Shown here one piece after another: positions 15,208-22,869 of a stretch of 64,000 bases of DNA (its first letter is position 1; every line of letters begins with the position of its first letter). The translations under genes were made by a program, and so were the position numbers. Source of the stretch: Bacteroidota bacterium (GTDB lineage Bacteria; Bacteroidota; Bacteroidia; Bacteroidales; Lentimicrobiaceae); assembly GCA_023441805.1 (NCBI GenBank), contig JAEZNO010000025.1, positions 62,001-126,000 on the forward strand. Direction: 5' to 3'. The notes beneath the pieces were generated by a model. It was not told where the DNA came from. It saw only the letters and a program-made list of their open reading frames with translations, and made no database searches.

Positions 15208-16035
15208 ATGAGCAATATTTTTAGTTCAAACATTAAGCTATTGAGAAAGAGGAGAGGACGCACTCAGGATGATGTTGCTGTGGCTCTTAATATGAAACGC
15301 TCCACCCTAAGCGGCTATGAAAATGATGTAGCTCAGCCCTCAATTGATGCCCTGGTAGAGTTTTCAAAATACTTCGGAGTATCAATTGATACGCTATTGA
15401 AAGTTGATCTCTCTAAGTTAGCTGACAGTGAACTTTCTCAGCTCGAACGCGGATACGATGTCTTCATTACAGGTAGTAAGCTAAGAGTGTTAACTTCAAC
15501 GGTTGACAGCTCAAATAATGAGAATATTGAATTGGTCAATCATAAAGCATCAGCAGGATATCGAACAGGGTATGCTGATCCTGAATACATTAAAGTACTA
15601 CCAACTTTTCAAATGCCTTTTCTGTCAAAGGAAAAGAAATATCGCACATTCCAGATAAGTGGTGATTCAATGCATCCCATTCCTGATGGCTCATGGGTTA
15701 CAGGCGAGTTTGTGCAAAACTGGAATCTCATTCGTGATGATATGCCATACATTATTCTCACACTGAATGATGGCATAATGTTTAAAATCATCCATAATGA
15801 TATAAAGAGTCGTGGAAAGCTGAAACTAATTTCACTTAATCCGTTTTATGAGCCTTACGATGTGGATATTAAAGAAGTGAGGGAAGTGTGGAAATTCGTT
15901 CATTATATTACAGGAGAAATGCCTGAACCCAATGTCAGGAACGAGGATCTTCTTTATACAGTAGCAGCACTGAAACGAGATATGGACCAGTTGAAGAAAA
16001 GGATGAAACCAACCCAGGGAACACTCTTCGATTAG
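15208..16035 (+). CDS. XRE-S24 (LexA/UmuD-like) transcription regulator
   Basis: A 275-aa regulator. Residues about 5-65 are an XRE helix-turn-helix (RTQDDVAVALNMKRSTLSGY). Residues about 115-235 are an S24 LexA/UmuD protease-like domain. A likely self-cleavage bond is A116-G117 (KASAGY), with catalytic Ser154 in ISGDSMHP and Lys193 in MFKII. The spacings of 37 and 39 residues are close to those of LexA. A charged helix follows and the protein ends in QGTLFD, which resembles a sliding-clamp-binding pentapeptide (QxxLF). It is divergent from dinB-dnaE. I infer a damage-sensing repressor of the cassette; a phage-type repressor is the alternative, but no phage genes are near. Confidence 0.9.
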   Translation: MSNIFSSNIKLLRKRRGRTQDDVAVALNMKRSTLSGYENDVAQPSIDALVEFSKYFGVSIDTLLKVDLSKLADSELSQLERGYDVFITGSKLRVLTSTVDSSNNENIELVNHKASAGYRTGYADPEYIKVLPTFQMPFLSKEKKYRTFQISGDSMHPIPDGSWVTGEFVQNWNLIRDDMPYIILTLNDGIMFKIIHNDIKSRGKLKLISLNPFYEPYDVDIKEVREVWKFVHYITGEMPEPNVRNEDLLYTVAALKRDMDQLKKRMKPTQGTLFD

Positions 16036-16037
16036 TA

Positions 16038-16063
16038 CCGAGCCTTAGCTATCGGCCTTTTTT
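16038..16063 (+). terminator. Weak possible terminator after XRE-S24 gene
   Basis: A short stem (CCGAGC with GCTATCGG, containing a 2-nt bulge) is followed by CCTTTTTT. It overlaps the 3' end of the convergent arsM gene, whose stop is only 9 bases away from the XRE-S24 stop. The stem is weak, so transcription may read into the antisense of arsM. Confidence 0.35.
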
Positions 16064-16839
16064 CCTGTAACTGTAATACTGAATAATCCGGCACTTTTTG
16101 CTTTATACTCATCTATCTGACTTTCATTCAGGTATGAAGCTAAAAACTCTTGTGGAAGCTCAATTTGCTTCGAGGTGTGTACTTTAATTTCCCCAAAGCC
16201 ATGACGTTTAATCAGGTCTAAATAATCATCCCATTGTAGAGCACCGGATATGCAGCCTGCATAAAGTTCAGCATCTTTGATCACAGACTCGGGCAATTCA
16301 CCTTTTACGACTACATCCGAAACACAGAAGTGCCCTCCGGGTTGTAGTACTCTCATCATTTCACTGAAAGCTTTATCCTTGTCCGGCACCAGGTTTAATA
16401 CACAGTTTGAGACGATTACATTCACTATTCCGCTTTCTAAAGGCATATTTTCTATATCACCTTTGATGAAATCTACATTTGTGTATCCCAATTTAGTTGC
16501 ATTTTCGCGGGCTTTTATCAACATTGCATCAGTAAAATCTATTCCGGTTACTCTACCTGTTTCACCAACTATGGCTCGAGCAACGAAACAATCATTTCCT
16601 GCTCCGCTTCCAAGGTCCAGTACATGATCGCCTGGTTTTATATCAGCGTACTTGGTTGGGATTCCGCATCCTAACCCCAAATCAGCCTCAGGTTCATAAC
16701 CCTCTAAATGAGTGTAGTCATCACTGAAATCAGAATATTCCTCTGAGCAGCATCCTGACGTACATCCACATCCAGTGTTTTGTTGAGCTATTTTACTATA
16801 TCTGTTTTTTATTACATTTTTCAAATCGTCTGAGTCCAT
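16045..16839 (-). CDS. arsM: Arsenite S-adenosylmethionine methyltransferase
   Basis: A 264-aa cytoplasmic enzyme that methylates As(III) to mono-, di- and trimethyl arsenicals with SAM. The SAM-binding motif is HVLDLGSGAGND. The three conserved arsenic-binding cysteines are in GLGCGIPTKYA, SNCVLNLVPDK and YAGCISGAL. Extra N-terminal cysteines (CGCTSGCC) are usual in bacterial ArsM. It is the last gene of the arsR-headed operon, 22 bases after the permease gene. Methylation makes products such as MAs(III), more toxic than arsenite unless exported, which fits the ArsP-type permease just upstream. Confidence 0.93.
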   Translation of the reverse strand: MDSDDLKNVIKNRYSKIAQQNTGCGCTSGCCSEEYSDFSDDYTHLEGYEPEADLGLGCGIPTKYADIKPGDHVLDLGSGAGNDCFVARAIVGETGRVTGIDFTDAMLIKARENATKLGYTNVDFIKGDIENMPLESGIVNVIVSNCVLNLVPDKDKAFSEMMRVLQPGGHFCVSDVVVKGELPESVIKDAELYAGCISGALQWDDYLDLIKRHGFGEIKVHTSKQIELPQEFLASYLNESQIDEYKAKSAGLFSITVTGKKADS

Positions 16840-16861
16840 ACTTGATATACTTATTTAAGAG

Positions 16862-17830
16862 TTAGAGTATTATATTAAACACATAGCCTGAAATTATTAT
16901 ACTTACAATCACAAATCCAAAGAAATAAGCCATTAACTTTAGCGTCATTACCTTTTTGAGCATCATCGCTTCAGGTAGTGATATGGCAATTACCGACATC
17001 ATAAAAGTTAAAGCAGTACCCATAGGGATTCCCTTTGTGATTAGTGATCCTACTACCGGAACCACTCCTGCAGGATTGGCATACATAGGTGCACCAATGA
17101 TCACTGCCATTGGAACAGCAATTGGATTGTTTTTAGCGAGATAATCTTCAAAAAAACCTGTTGGAACAAATCCGTGTATCATAGCACCAATGCCGACACC
17201 AATTATTATATATAGGAATACTGATTTTACAATTCCCCAGGAATCTCTTGAGATACCGGGAAACCGTTGAGTAAATGATGGCTTCATGTAGCCTGTGCTG
17301 AAATCCTCGGTTACCTCCTGTTCTAAAATGTTCTTTATCCATGGGGTAAGCAGATGGTATAAATTTAGCCTTCCTAATATATATCCGCCTAACATACCTA
17401 GTATCATACCACTTATTACATAAATCAAAGTTGCTTTAATTCCAAATAATCCCCAAAACATTGCGATAGCTATCTCACTGATAAGTGGTGAACTGATTAA
17501 AAAAGCAAATGTCACTCCCAGTGGAATACCACCTTTAACAAATCCAATAAATAATGGAATTGATGAACAGGAACAAAATGGTGTAACAGCCCCCAGGACT
17601 ACCGCGAGAAAATATTCGAATCCATAAAGCTTTTTGCCTGAAATGTAATCTCTAACCTTATCAACAGGAAAGTATGAATTTATATATCCCATCACCAAGG
17701 TAATACCAAATAATAGCAAGATTATCTTTAGCGTGTCGTAAATGAAAAAGTTGATTGCAACTCCCCAATGATTCATGGAATTCAACCCTATAAAATCATA
17801 CACAAGCCAATCTGCAAATGTTTGTAACAT
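16862..17830 (-). CDS. ArsP-like organoarsenical permease (COG0701/DUF318)
   Basis: A 322-aa inner-membrane permease with about 8-10 helices. The family signature TPFCSCSSIPLF, with its cysteine pair, is in the first half, and a second half-repeat contains GAPMYANPAGVVPVVGSL. In characterised cases (Campylobacter ArsP) such proteins export trivalent methylated or aromatic arsenicals. Placement between an ArsG-like protein and arsM supports that role. Related permeases of this superfamily are also tied to other thiophilic metals, so specificity is inferred from the operon. Confidence 0.82.
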   Translation of the reverse strand: MLQTFADWLVYDFIGLNSMNHWGVAINFFIYDTLKIILLLFGITLVMGYINSYFPVDKVRDYISGKKLYGFEYFLAVVLGAVTPFCSCSSIPLFIGFVKGGIPLGVTFAFLISSPLISEIAIAMFWGLFGIKATLIYVISGMILGMLGGYILGRLNLYHLLTPWIKNILEQEVTEDFSTGYMKPSFTQRFPGISRDSWGIVKSVFLYIIIGVGIGAMIHGFVPTGFFEDYLAKNNPIAVPMAVIIGAPMYANPAGVVPVVGSLITKGIPMGTALTFMMSVIAISLPEAMMLKKVMTLKLMAYFFGFVIVSIIISGYVFNIIL

Positions 17831-17843
17831 TGTCTACAGCACT

Positions 17844-18536
17844 TTATACAAAATAGATAACCACATAATATAATCCAACACCAATAAAAAGCACAGCTAC
17901 TATTCTCTTGAACCAGACTTCGAAGGATTTTATTGTGTTGTATGCTTTACCCACATTACTAATAGTATATGCAAGGATGTAAGCAAAAAGAATTACAGGT
18001 AAACCGGTTGCCAGAGCAAAAATGACCGGTAGGAATAGGCCCGATGGACTGGCGATTGTAATTGGTATTAGGATCCCGAAGTATAATACCCCGCTATAAG
18101 GACAAAAAGCAAGGGCAAAAACAATTCCCAGAAGCAATGAAGTCCAAAATCCACTTTTTAATTTCTCCAATTTATCAGCGAAGTTGAAACCGCGGGCAGA
18201 TATCTTAATTACATCAAGCATAAAAAGTCCAACGATGATTAGTATCGGTCCTATCATTTTATCACCCCAACCCTGAAAAAAGCGAGACAAGTTAAATTTA
18301 CTTGCCCCCAGGAAAATTACCACTCCTATAACGGTATATGTCAATGCACGTCCGGCAGTGTAAACCAGGCCACTGATGAATACCCGATTACGGTTAGTGA
18401 TATCGCGACTTATAAACCCAATTGCTGAAAGATTCATAGCTAATGGACAAGGACTTATGGCAGTCATCAGACCTAAGATGAATGCCGTCACAACGGTATA
18501 ACTTGAATTCTCAAGTATATTGTTTAGTATTTCCAT
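17844..18536 (-). CDS. ArsG-like CcdA/DsbD-type membrane protein
   Basis: A 230-aa integral membrane protein of the CcdA/DsbD transmembrane fold, with about six helices. Paired cysteines sit in ISPCPLAMNL (helix 1) and LAFCPYSGVLYFG (helix 4), which in this superfamily relay electrons across the membrane. The order arsF-like, then this gene, matches the ArsEFG-type arrangement in which ArsG is described as an efflux protein for reduced aromatic arsenicals. It begins 2 bases after the ArsF-like stop, so the two are tightly coupled. Either an exporter or an electron conduit for the ArsF-like protein is possible. Confidence 0.75.
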   Translation of the reverse strand: MEILNNILENSSYTVVTAFILGLMTAISPCPLAMNLSAIGFISRDITNRNRVFISGLVYTAGRALTYTVIGVVIFLGASKFNLSRFFQGWGDKMIGPILIIVGLFMLDVIKISARGFNFADKLEKLKSGFWTSLLLGIVFALAFCPYSGVLYFGILIPITIASPSGLFLPVIFALATGLPVILFAYILAYTISNVGKAYNTIKSFEVWFKRIVAVLFIGVGLYYVVIYFV

Positions 18537-18538
18537 TG

Positions 18539-18952
18539 TTATTTCAATAAGAGATCGACCTCTTTCTTAATGTCGGCCTTAAGTTTCTCAGGGGAGCTTC
18601 TGGCATATAGAAATCCTTTTTCTGTCAAGTCTTTGACTTCGTCATCTTTGATAATCAGTAGTGACTGACCTGATACTTTCAGTTTATCAGCAAGGTTCTC
18701 ACCTGATTTCTCATCCATATTTATGGATTTGAAAGTGATCGTGCCTTTTTTTACTAATGTAGGGTAGTATTCCTGTAGAGTTTTTCTGGTAACTTCTTCA
18801 ATTGCCACACAATTTGCGCATCTTCGTTCATAATGAAAATAATACACTATTATTTTCGAAGGTTTTGGGTCGGAGCCTGAATCGGAATTCGCCAATGTTC
18901 CGGTAATTGGTATCAAAAATAAAATTGCCAAAATTGAATAGATTGTTTTCAT
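18539..18952 (-). CDS. ArsF-like exported thioredoxin-fold protein
   Basis: A 137-aa protein with an N-terminal signal peptide (residues 1-21), so it probably works in the periplasm. The thioredoxin-like fold carries a CxxC (RRCANCVAIEE) after the first strand (KIIVYYFHYE). The family appears in arsenic operons as ArsF, linked to reduction of nitro- or pentavalent arsenicals. Its partner is the CcdA-type protein encoded 2 bases downstream, which could supply electrons to the CxxC. The enzymatic role is inferred from family and context. Confidence 0.72.
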   Translation of the reverse strand: MKTIYSILAILFLIPITGTLANSDSGSDPKPSKIIVYYFHYERRCANCVAIEEVTRKTLQEYYPTLVKKGTITFKSINMDEKSGENLADKLKVSGQSLLIIKDDEVKDLTEKGFLYARSSPEKLKADIKKEVDLLLK

Positions 18953-19017
18953 GAATGTTGTTGTTAAAAAGTTGATACTGTTCTTCTTAAGATTTAATCT
19001 GCGATAACGAGTAACAG

Positions 19018-19260
19018 CTACTTTACTTCAGCTTTGATAAATCTGCCAATTTCTTCGACTGATGGCACATGGCCTTTTGCAACCACTTTACCGTTGATTA
19101 CCAATGCCGGCGTAATCATTACCCCATATTTCAGTATTTCACCAATGTCATCAACTTTAGTGATGTTTGCTTCGATTTTATACTTAGTTACTGCCTCTCT
19201 TGTGGCTTTCTCCAGTGTATTGCATTTTGTACATCCCGGGCCTAAGACTTTAATTTCCAT
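19018..19260 (-). CDS. Small thioredoxin-fold redox protein (MTH895 type)
   Basis: An 80-aa thioredoxin-like protein beginning MEIKVLGPGCTKCNTLE, with the redox CxxC at residues 9-12 and the family's VMITPALVINGKV segment (cis-Pro) near the middle. These mini-thioredoxins are common in arsenic and metal operons and may reduce the ArsF-like or membrane partner. I use the ATG at 19260; the longer frame to 19305 would overlap arsR. It lies 22 bases after the arsR stop, with 65 bases to the next gene. Confidence 0.8.
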   Translation of the reverse strand: MEIKVLGPGCTKCNTLEKATREAVTKYKIEANITKVDDIGEILKYGVMITPALVINGKVVAKGHVPSVEEIGRFIKAEVK

Positions 19261-19282
19261 AATTGCTTGTTTATGATTTGTA

Positions 19283-19588
19283 TTATGTGTTAAAAAGATT
19301 CTCAAACATCATCCGTGCTTTCTCCCAATTATCAGGATGAATACAATATTTGATATAAGGAGGATTTATTTCACCCCTGATAAGTCCGGCACTTTTAAGC
19401 TCCTTCAAATGTTCAGAAAGGGTTGAACGTGCTATGTCTAACTGTTCATGAAGATCACCACTGAAACAGCAATTCTTTGTGTGGTTAGCTATATACTGGA
19501 TAATAAAAACCCGTACAGGATGGGATAGTGCTTTAGCAATACGTGCAATTTGCACCAGGTCTTCATTATAAATTTTGTCTTTTTGCAT
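19283..19588 (-). CDS. arsR: ArsR-family arsenic-responsive repressor
   Basis: A 101-aa winged-helix repressor. The recognition helix is in LDIARSTLSEHLKELKSAGLI and the wing in GEINPPYIKYCIH. Metalloid-binding thiols are likely the pair in KNCCFSGDL plus the Cys in KYCIHPD, not the classic ELCVCDL helix of E. coli ArsR. I choose the ATG at 19588 because the upstream frame to 19618 starts with TTG inside the predicted -7 box. It heads the operon arsR-trx-arsF-arsG-arsP-arsM and should repress it until arsenic binds. Confidence 0.88.
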   Translation of the reverse strand: MQKDKIYNEDLVQIARIAKALSHPVRVFIIQYIANHTKNCCFSGDLHEQLDIARSTLSEHLKELKSAGLIRGEINPPYIKYCIHPDNWEKARMMFENLFNT

Positions 19589-19597
19589 TGTTTCGTA

Positions 19598-19615
19598 TTT
19601 CGTCGAATGGCGAAA
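19598..19615. promoter_or_regulatory. Candidate ArsR operator
   Basis: The interrupted palindrome TTTCGTCGAATGGCGAAA (one mismatched pair) covers the predicted transcription start of the arsR operon and directly abuts the -7 element. A third TTTCG half-site at 19591 extends it. Position and symmetry make it the likely ArsR binding site. Confidence 0.55.
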
Positions 19616-19649
19616 CAAAAATACAAATTAAATAATAGAAGTTGCCCAA
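19616..19649 (-). promoter_or_regulatory. Promoter of the arsenic operon
   Basis: On the minus strand, TTG (19649-19647), 23 nt, then TATTTTTG (19623-19616) fits the Bacteroidota promoter pattern. The start would fall near 19609, inside the candidate operator and about 20 nt before the arsR ATG. Confidence 0.55.
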
Positions 19650-19694
19650 TGGAGTTTTTTCTTGATTTGCATGATTATACTGAGAATGCAAAAT

Positions 19695-19727
19695 AAAAAG
19701 AGGCTATCCTTTTGACAGCCTCTTTTT
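19695..19727 (-). terminator. Rho-independent terminator after the CHRD gene
   Basis: Perfect 11-bp stem AAAAAGAGGCT/AGCCTCTTTTT with an 11-nt loop, 40 bases past the stop of the minus-strand CHRD gene. It separates that gene from the arsenic operon promoter. The flanking A and T runs would let it work in both directions. Confidence 0.85.
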
Positions 19728-19766
19728 AATTTATTTCCTCTTCTAATCAAACGAGGAATTTCAGGA

Positions 19767-21632
19767 TTATCTGTTGATAATCATCTTACCGTTAAAAACA
19801 TTCTGATTATCAATGATTAATGATACAATGTATATCCCATTCCGCAAATCTGCAGTATTCATATTTTGCATATAGACTCCCGGATTCTGATGACCTTGTA
19901 TGCGCATACTGATTTCTTTTCCTGTCAGATCAAAAATCCGTATTGAAACATTTGATTCCTTATTGAGAGTATAAGACAAAACAGCCAAATTCTGAGCCGG
20001 ATTGGGATACAATCTAACATCACTACTTACAGGAAGACCACCTGTTGGAACAGGAGCCCGGCATAAATCACCAGTTAGTACCTGACCTCTGATCTCACCA
20101 CCGGGATTCATGGTAGTATGGAAATTAGCGTAAATGCCGCCATTTTCGAACATCATTGCAACTGATTCGGTAAATGTTGAATCATTCCAGTATCCGTGAA
20201 CGGTTGAATCAGTAGGTAATGTGAAAATAATGCCACCATTTTCACCTACAGGAGCCTGGTGGAAATGTGCACCTGTTAATGGAGAACTTAAATCACTAAC
20301 TGCAATGGCATAATACAGATAGGTGCGATCACGGTCCATCGAAACAACACCTGAACCCTGTGCATTTTCACCATTCATTACAGTATCAACTTCCTGACTT
20401 GAGCACATACTGAATATTGAACCCACGTGAGCCACTGCACGCATCTGACCACGAATTTCACCTCCGGGATTTAAGCTCGTGTGTACATTAATAAAGATAT
20501 CTCCATTCAACACATCCGTCAGGAAATTAACGAATTCCATATCATCAGGGAATGTAGTAGTATCCTGTGATGTGATGGTCGCCATAATCATATTGTCAAT
20601 GACCGACCCGGAAAGTGGAATTACAACAGGCCCCGGAATTCCCATTGCACCAAAATGGAAATGCGAGGCAGTTATCGGTCCACTTAAACTATCAACTATA
20701 ACATGAACCCATAAGCTATCCATAGTTGAGTTAATGTACATATGAGTCAATCCTTTAGCCATGGCCGGAGTTTCCGGATCAAGCGTATCAGGTTCCTGTT
20801 CTACATCCATCCAAGCATCAAAAGCAAGTGCATCATGCCTTGCTAATTGACCACGAATTTCTCCTCCCGGATAGGTTTCAGTATGCACATTAATATAAAC
20901 TGAACCCATATTCAAGGAGTCGAGGAAACCTGTAGGATCAGGTATTGAATCAATCATAACAGTGCCTCTAAACATATTTCCTTCATTGTAAGGCATTAAA
21001 GGAACAATTGCAGGTCCTGCCATTCCTGCTGCCCCATAATGAAGATGAGCATTTGTAATTGGGCTTGTAAGTGCTGTTACTAACACATTTACTTCAAGGC
21101 GGGTACTATCCTTGCTCAAATTGAAAGTACTAAGCCCCTGAGGCATAGTTTCGAGTGAATCAGATATTCCTGCTTGCTCAATGTCAAGATAAGCACTATA
21201 ATTAATGTCGGTCCCCAGCATTATTTTTCCACGAACCTCACCCATAGGGTTAGCTTCAGTTTTTATAACCAGGGAAGTGTTACCATTCAACATCTGCATC
21301 AGAAGTGAATCATCTAATTGCATATCAGCAATGCTGCCACGTATTGAATTTCTAATGATGTAGTCATTCAAACTCATCATCATACTGTCAGTTTCTGAAT
21401 GAATGGCTGCTTCCATTATTTCACCGGTGAGGCCATTAATTGTTACTTCAAATTTTAGTGTATCATCAGCATAAAGAAAACCGGCAACGCCACTGGCTGA
21501 GGAGGGAGTTGCAAGAGAATCTTGCATGGTCGTGTCAATCACAGCTGAGAAGACAAGCCCACGCAATGTGTCCTGTGCTTTCAGCATAGAAATAAGCATC
21601 AAAAACATTAACAACAATAAAAGTTTTTTCAT
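19767..21632 (-). CDS. Secreted four-CHRD-domain protein with T9SS sorting domain
   Basis: A 621-aa exported protein: signal peptide at residues 1-19, then four CHRD-type domains, each ending in a variant of NPGGEIRGQ (NPMGEVRGK, YPGGEIRGQ, NPGGEIRGQ twice). Residues about 540-621 are a type IX secretion C-terminal domain (RLYPNPAQNLAVLSY to GKMIINR). CHRD domains were named from chordin; their bacterial function is unknown. The repeated THLHxG/SHFHFG histidine motifs in each domain suggest metal binding. It should cross the outer membrane by T9SS and be released or surface-anchored. Single gene with its own terminator. Confidence 0.9.
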   Translation of the reverse strand: MKKLLLLLMFLMLISMLKAQDTLRGLVFSAVIDTTMQDSLATPSSASGVAGFLYADDTLKFEVTINGLTGEIMEAAIHSETDSMMMSLNDYIIRNSIRGSIADMQLDDSLLMQMLNGNTSLVIKTEANPMGEVRGKIMLGTDINYSAYLDIEQAGISDSLETMPQGLSTFNLSKDSTRLEVNVLVTALTSPITNAHLHYGAAGMAGPAIVPLMPYNEGNMFRGTVMIDSIPDPTGFLDSLNMGSVYINVHTETYPGGEIRGQLARHDALAFDAWMDVEQEPDTLDPETPAMAKGLTHMYINSTMDSLWVHVIVDSLSGPITASHFHFGAMGIPGPVVIPLSGSVIDNMIMATITSQDTTTFPDDMEFVNFLTDVLNGDIFINVHTSLNPGGEIRGQMRAVAHVGSIFSMCSSQEVDTVMNGENAQGSGVVSMDRDRTYLYYAIAVSDLSSPLTGAHFHQAPVGENGGIIFTLPTDSTVHGYWNDSTFTESVAMMFENGGIYANFHTTMNPGGEIRGQVLTGDLCRAPVPTGGLPVSSDVRLYPNPAQNLAVLSYTLNKESNVSIRIFDLTGKEISMRIQGHQNPGVYMQNMNTADLRNGIYIVSLIIDNQNVFNGKMIINR

Positions 21633-21821
21633 AGTAGTGAGTTTAGTTAATTGAAAATGAAGCGATTAGAGTATACTATATTAACGAGAGGGACAAATAA
21701 AAGTTTCTATAAGCGGGATACCATTAGTCATGCTTCTTGATGTAGATTGATCTCAAAATCAACTTTCAGAATTCAGGACTCATATTTTTTGTTATACATT
21801 TGTTTAGCTTAAAACGACACT

Positions 21822-22676
21822 ATGATGAAAGAAAAAATCACTACTTGTCTTTGGTTTAATGGAAAAGCAAAAGAAGCCGCTGAATTTTACGAAAAACACC
21901 TGCCTGATACAAGAATTGTGGCCCAATCCCCAATGGTCATTGATATAGAGATTTCAGGTCACAGAATTACGTTACTCGATGGCGGACCAATGTATCAGCC
22001 TAATCCATCTATATCACTGACATATCAGATTGATACAGTTGAAGAAATCGACCGTATTTGGAATGCCTTCAAGGAAAATGGCACAATTTTGATGGACTTG
22101 GATAGATACCCATGGAGTGAGAAGTATGGTTGGTTAAGTGACAAATTTGGGATATCGTGGCAGTTTATTGTTGGTAATTTCAGCCAATTTGGACAAAAGA
22201 TAATTCCTGCATTGTTATTTACCCAGGATAAGTATGGCAAAGCAGAGGAAGCAATTCATTTTTACTCCGCTGTATTTAAGAATGCTAAAATTGATGGCAT
22301 ATTCAGGTATGATACAGACTCAGCTCCGGAAGAAGAAGGCAAAATTGCTCACTCACAGATAGAACTTAACGGACAGAAATTTCAACTTCTTGAAAGCAAG
22401 CAATCGCACCAATTTACTTTTAGTGAGGGAGTTTCGCTTATGATTCATTGTGAAAGTCAGGATGAGATTGATTACTATTGGGACAAACTAACTGAGGGAG
22501 GAGAAGAGAGTATGTGTGGATGGCTTAAGGATAAATATGGAGTTTCATGGCAAGTAGTACCCGATGTTCTGTTGGAGATGATGAACGACCCCAGCCGTGC
22601 AGAAAAAGCAATGAAAGCCTTTATGAATATGCGGAAACTTATTATTAAAGATATTGAAGCTGGTGTTGCATCCTGA
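21822..22676 (+). CDS. Two-domain PhnB-like VOC-family protein
   Basis: A 284-aa protein made of two vicinal-oxygen-chelate/PhnB-like halves. Each half has the CLWFNGKAKEAAEFY (first) or TQDKYGKAEEAIHFY (second) helix and ends with a KYGWLSDKFGISWQ or GWLKDKYGVSWQVVP segment. The family includes glyoxalase-fold enzymes and poorly characterised 3-demethylubiquinone-methyltransferase-like annotations; no substrate can be given. A TACATTTG element at 21795-21802 could serve as its -7 box. It is a single gene followed by a strong terminator. Confidence 0.85.
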   Translation: MMKEKITTCLWFNGKAKEAAEFYEKHLPDTRIVAQSPMVIDIEISGHRITLLDGGPMYQPNPSISLTYQIDTVEEIDRIWNAFKENGTILMDLDRYPWSEKYGWLSDKFGISWQFIVGNFSQFGQKIIPALLFTQDKYGKAEEAIHFYSAVFKNAKIDGIFRYDTDSAPEEEGKIAHSQIELNGQKFQLLESKQSHQFTFSEGVSLMIHCESQDEIDYYWDKLTEGGEESMCGWLKDKYGVSWQVVPDVLLEMMNDPSRAEKAMKAFMNMRKLIIKDIEAGVAS

Positions 22677-22745
22677 GAATAGTTGTAGTATTTAAACCAT
22701 AGAGTAATACTGAACTGTATATTTAATACTTAACATAGAGTGTAC

Positions 22746-22778
22746 AACCCTTTTGAGGATCGAATCCTCAAAAGGGTT
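22746..22778 (+). terminator. Rho-independent terminator
   Basis: A 15-bp perfect stem AACCCTTTTGAGGAT / ATCCTCAAAAGGGTT with a 3-nt loop, followed by TT, ends the VOC gene 69 bases past its stop. Confidence 0.85.
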
Positions 22779-22869
22779 TTGATTTACTAGAGTATAAGTC
22801 AAAAAATCAAAAAGAAAATTCTAAAGTATCCTGCTGATTACTACCTTTACTGCTCTAAATTCTACAGCA

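Noticed and set aside
15208..16035. Prophage repressor
   Set aside because: No integrase or structural phage genes are near, and the divergent partners are translesion polymerases.
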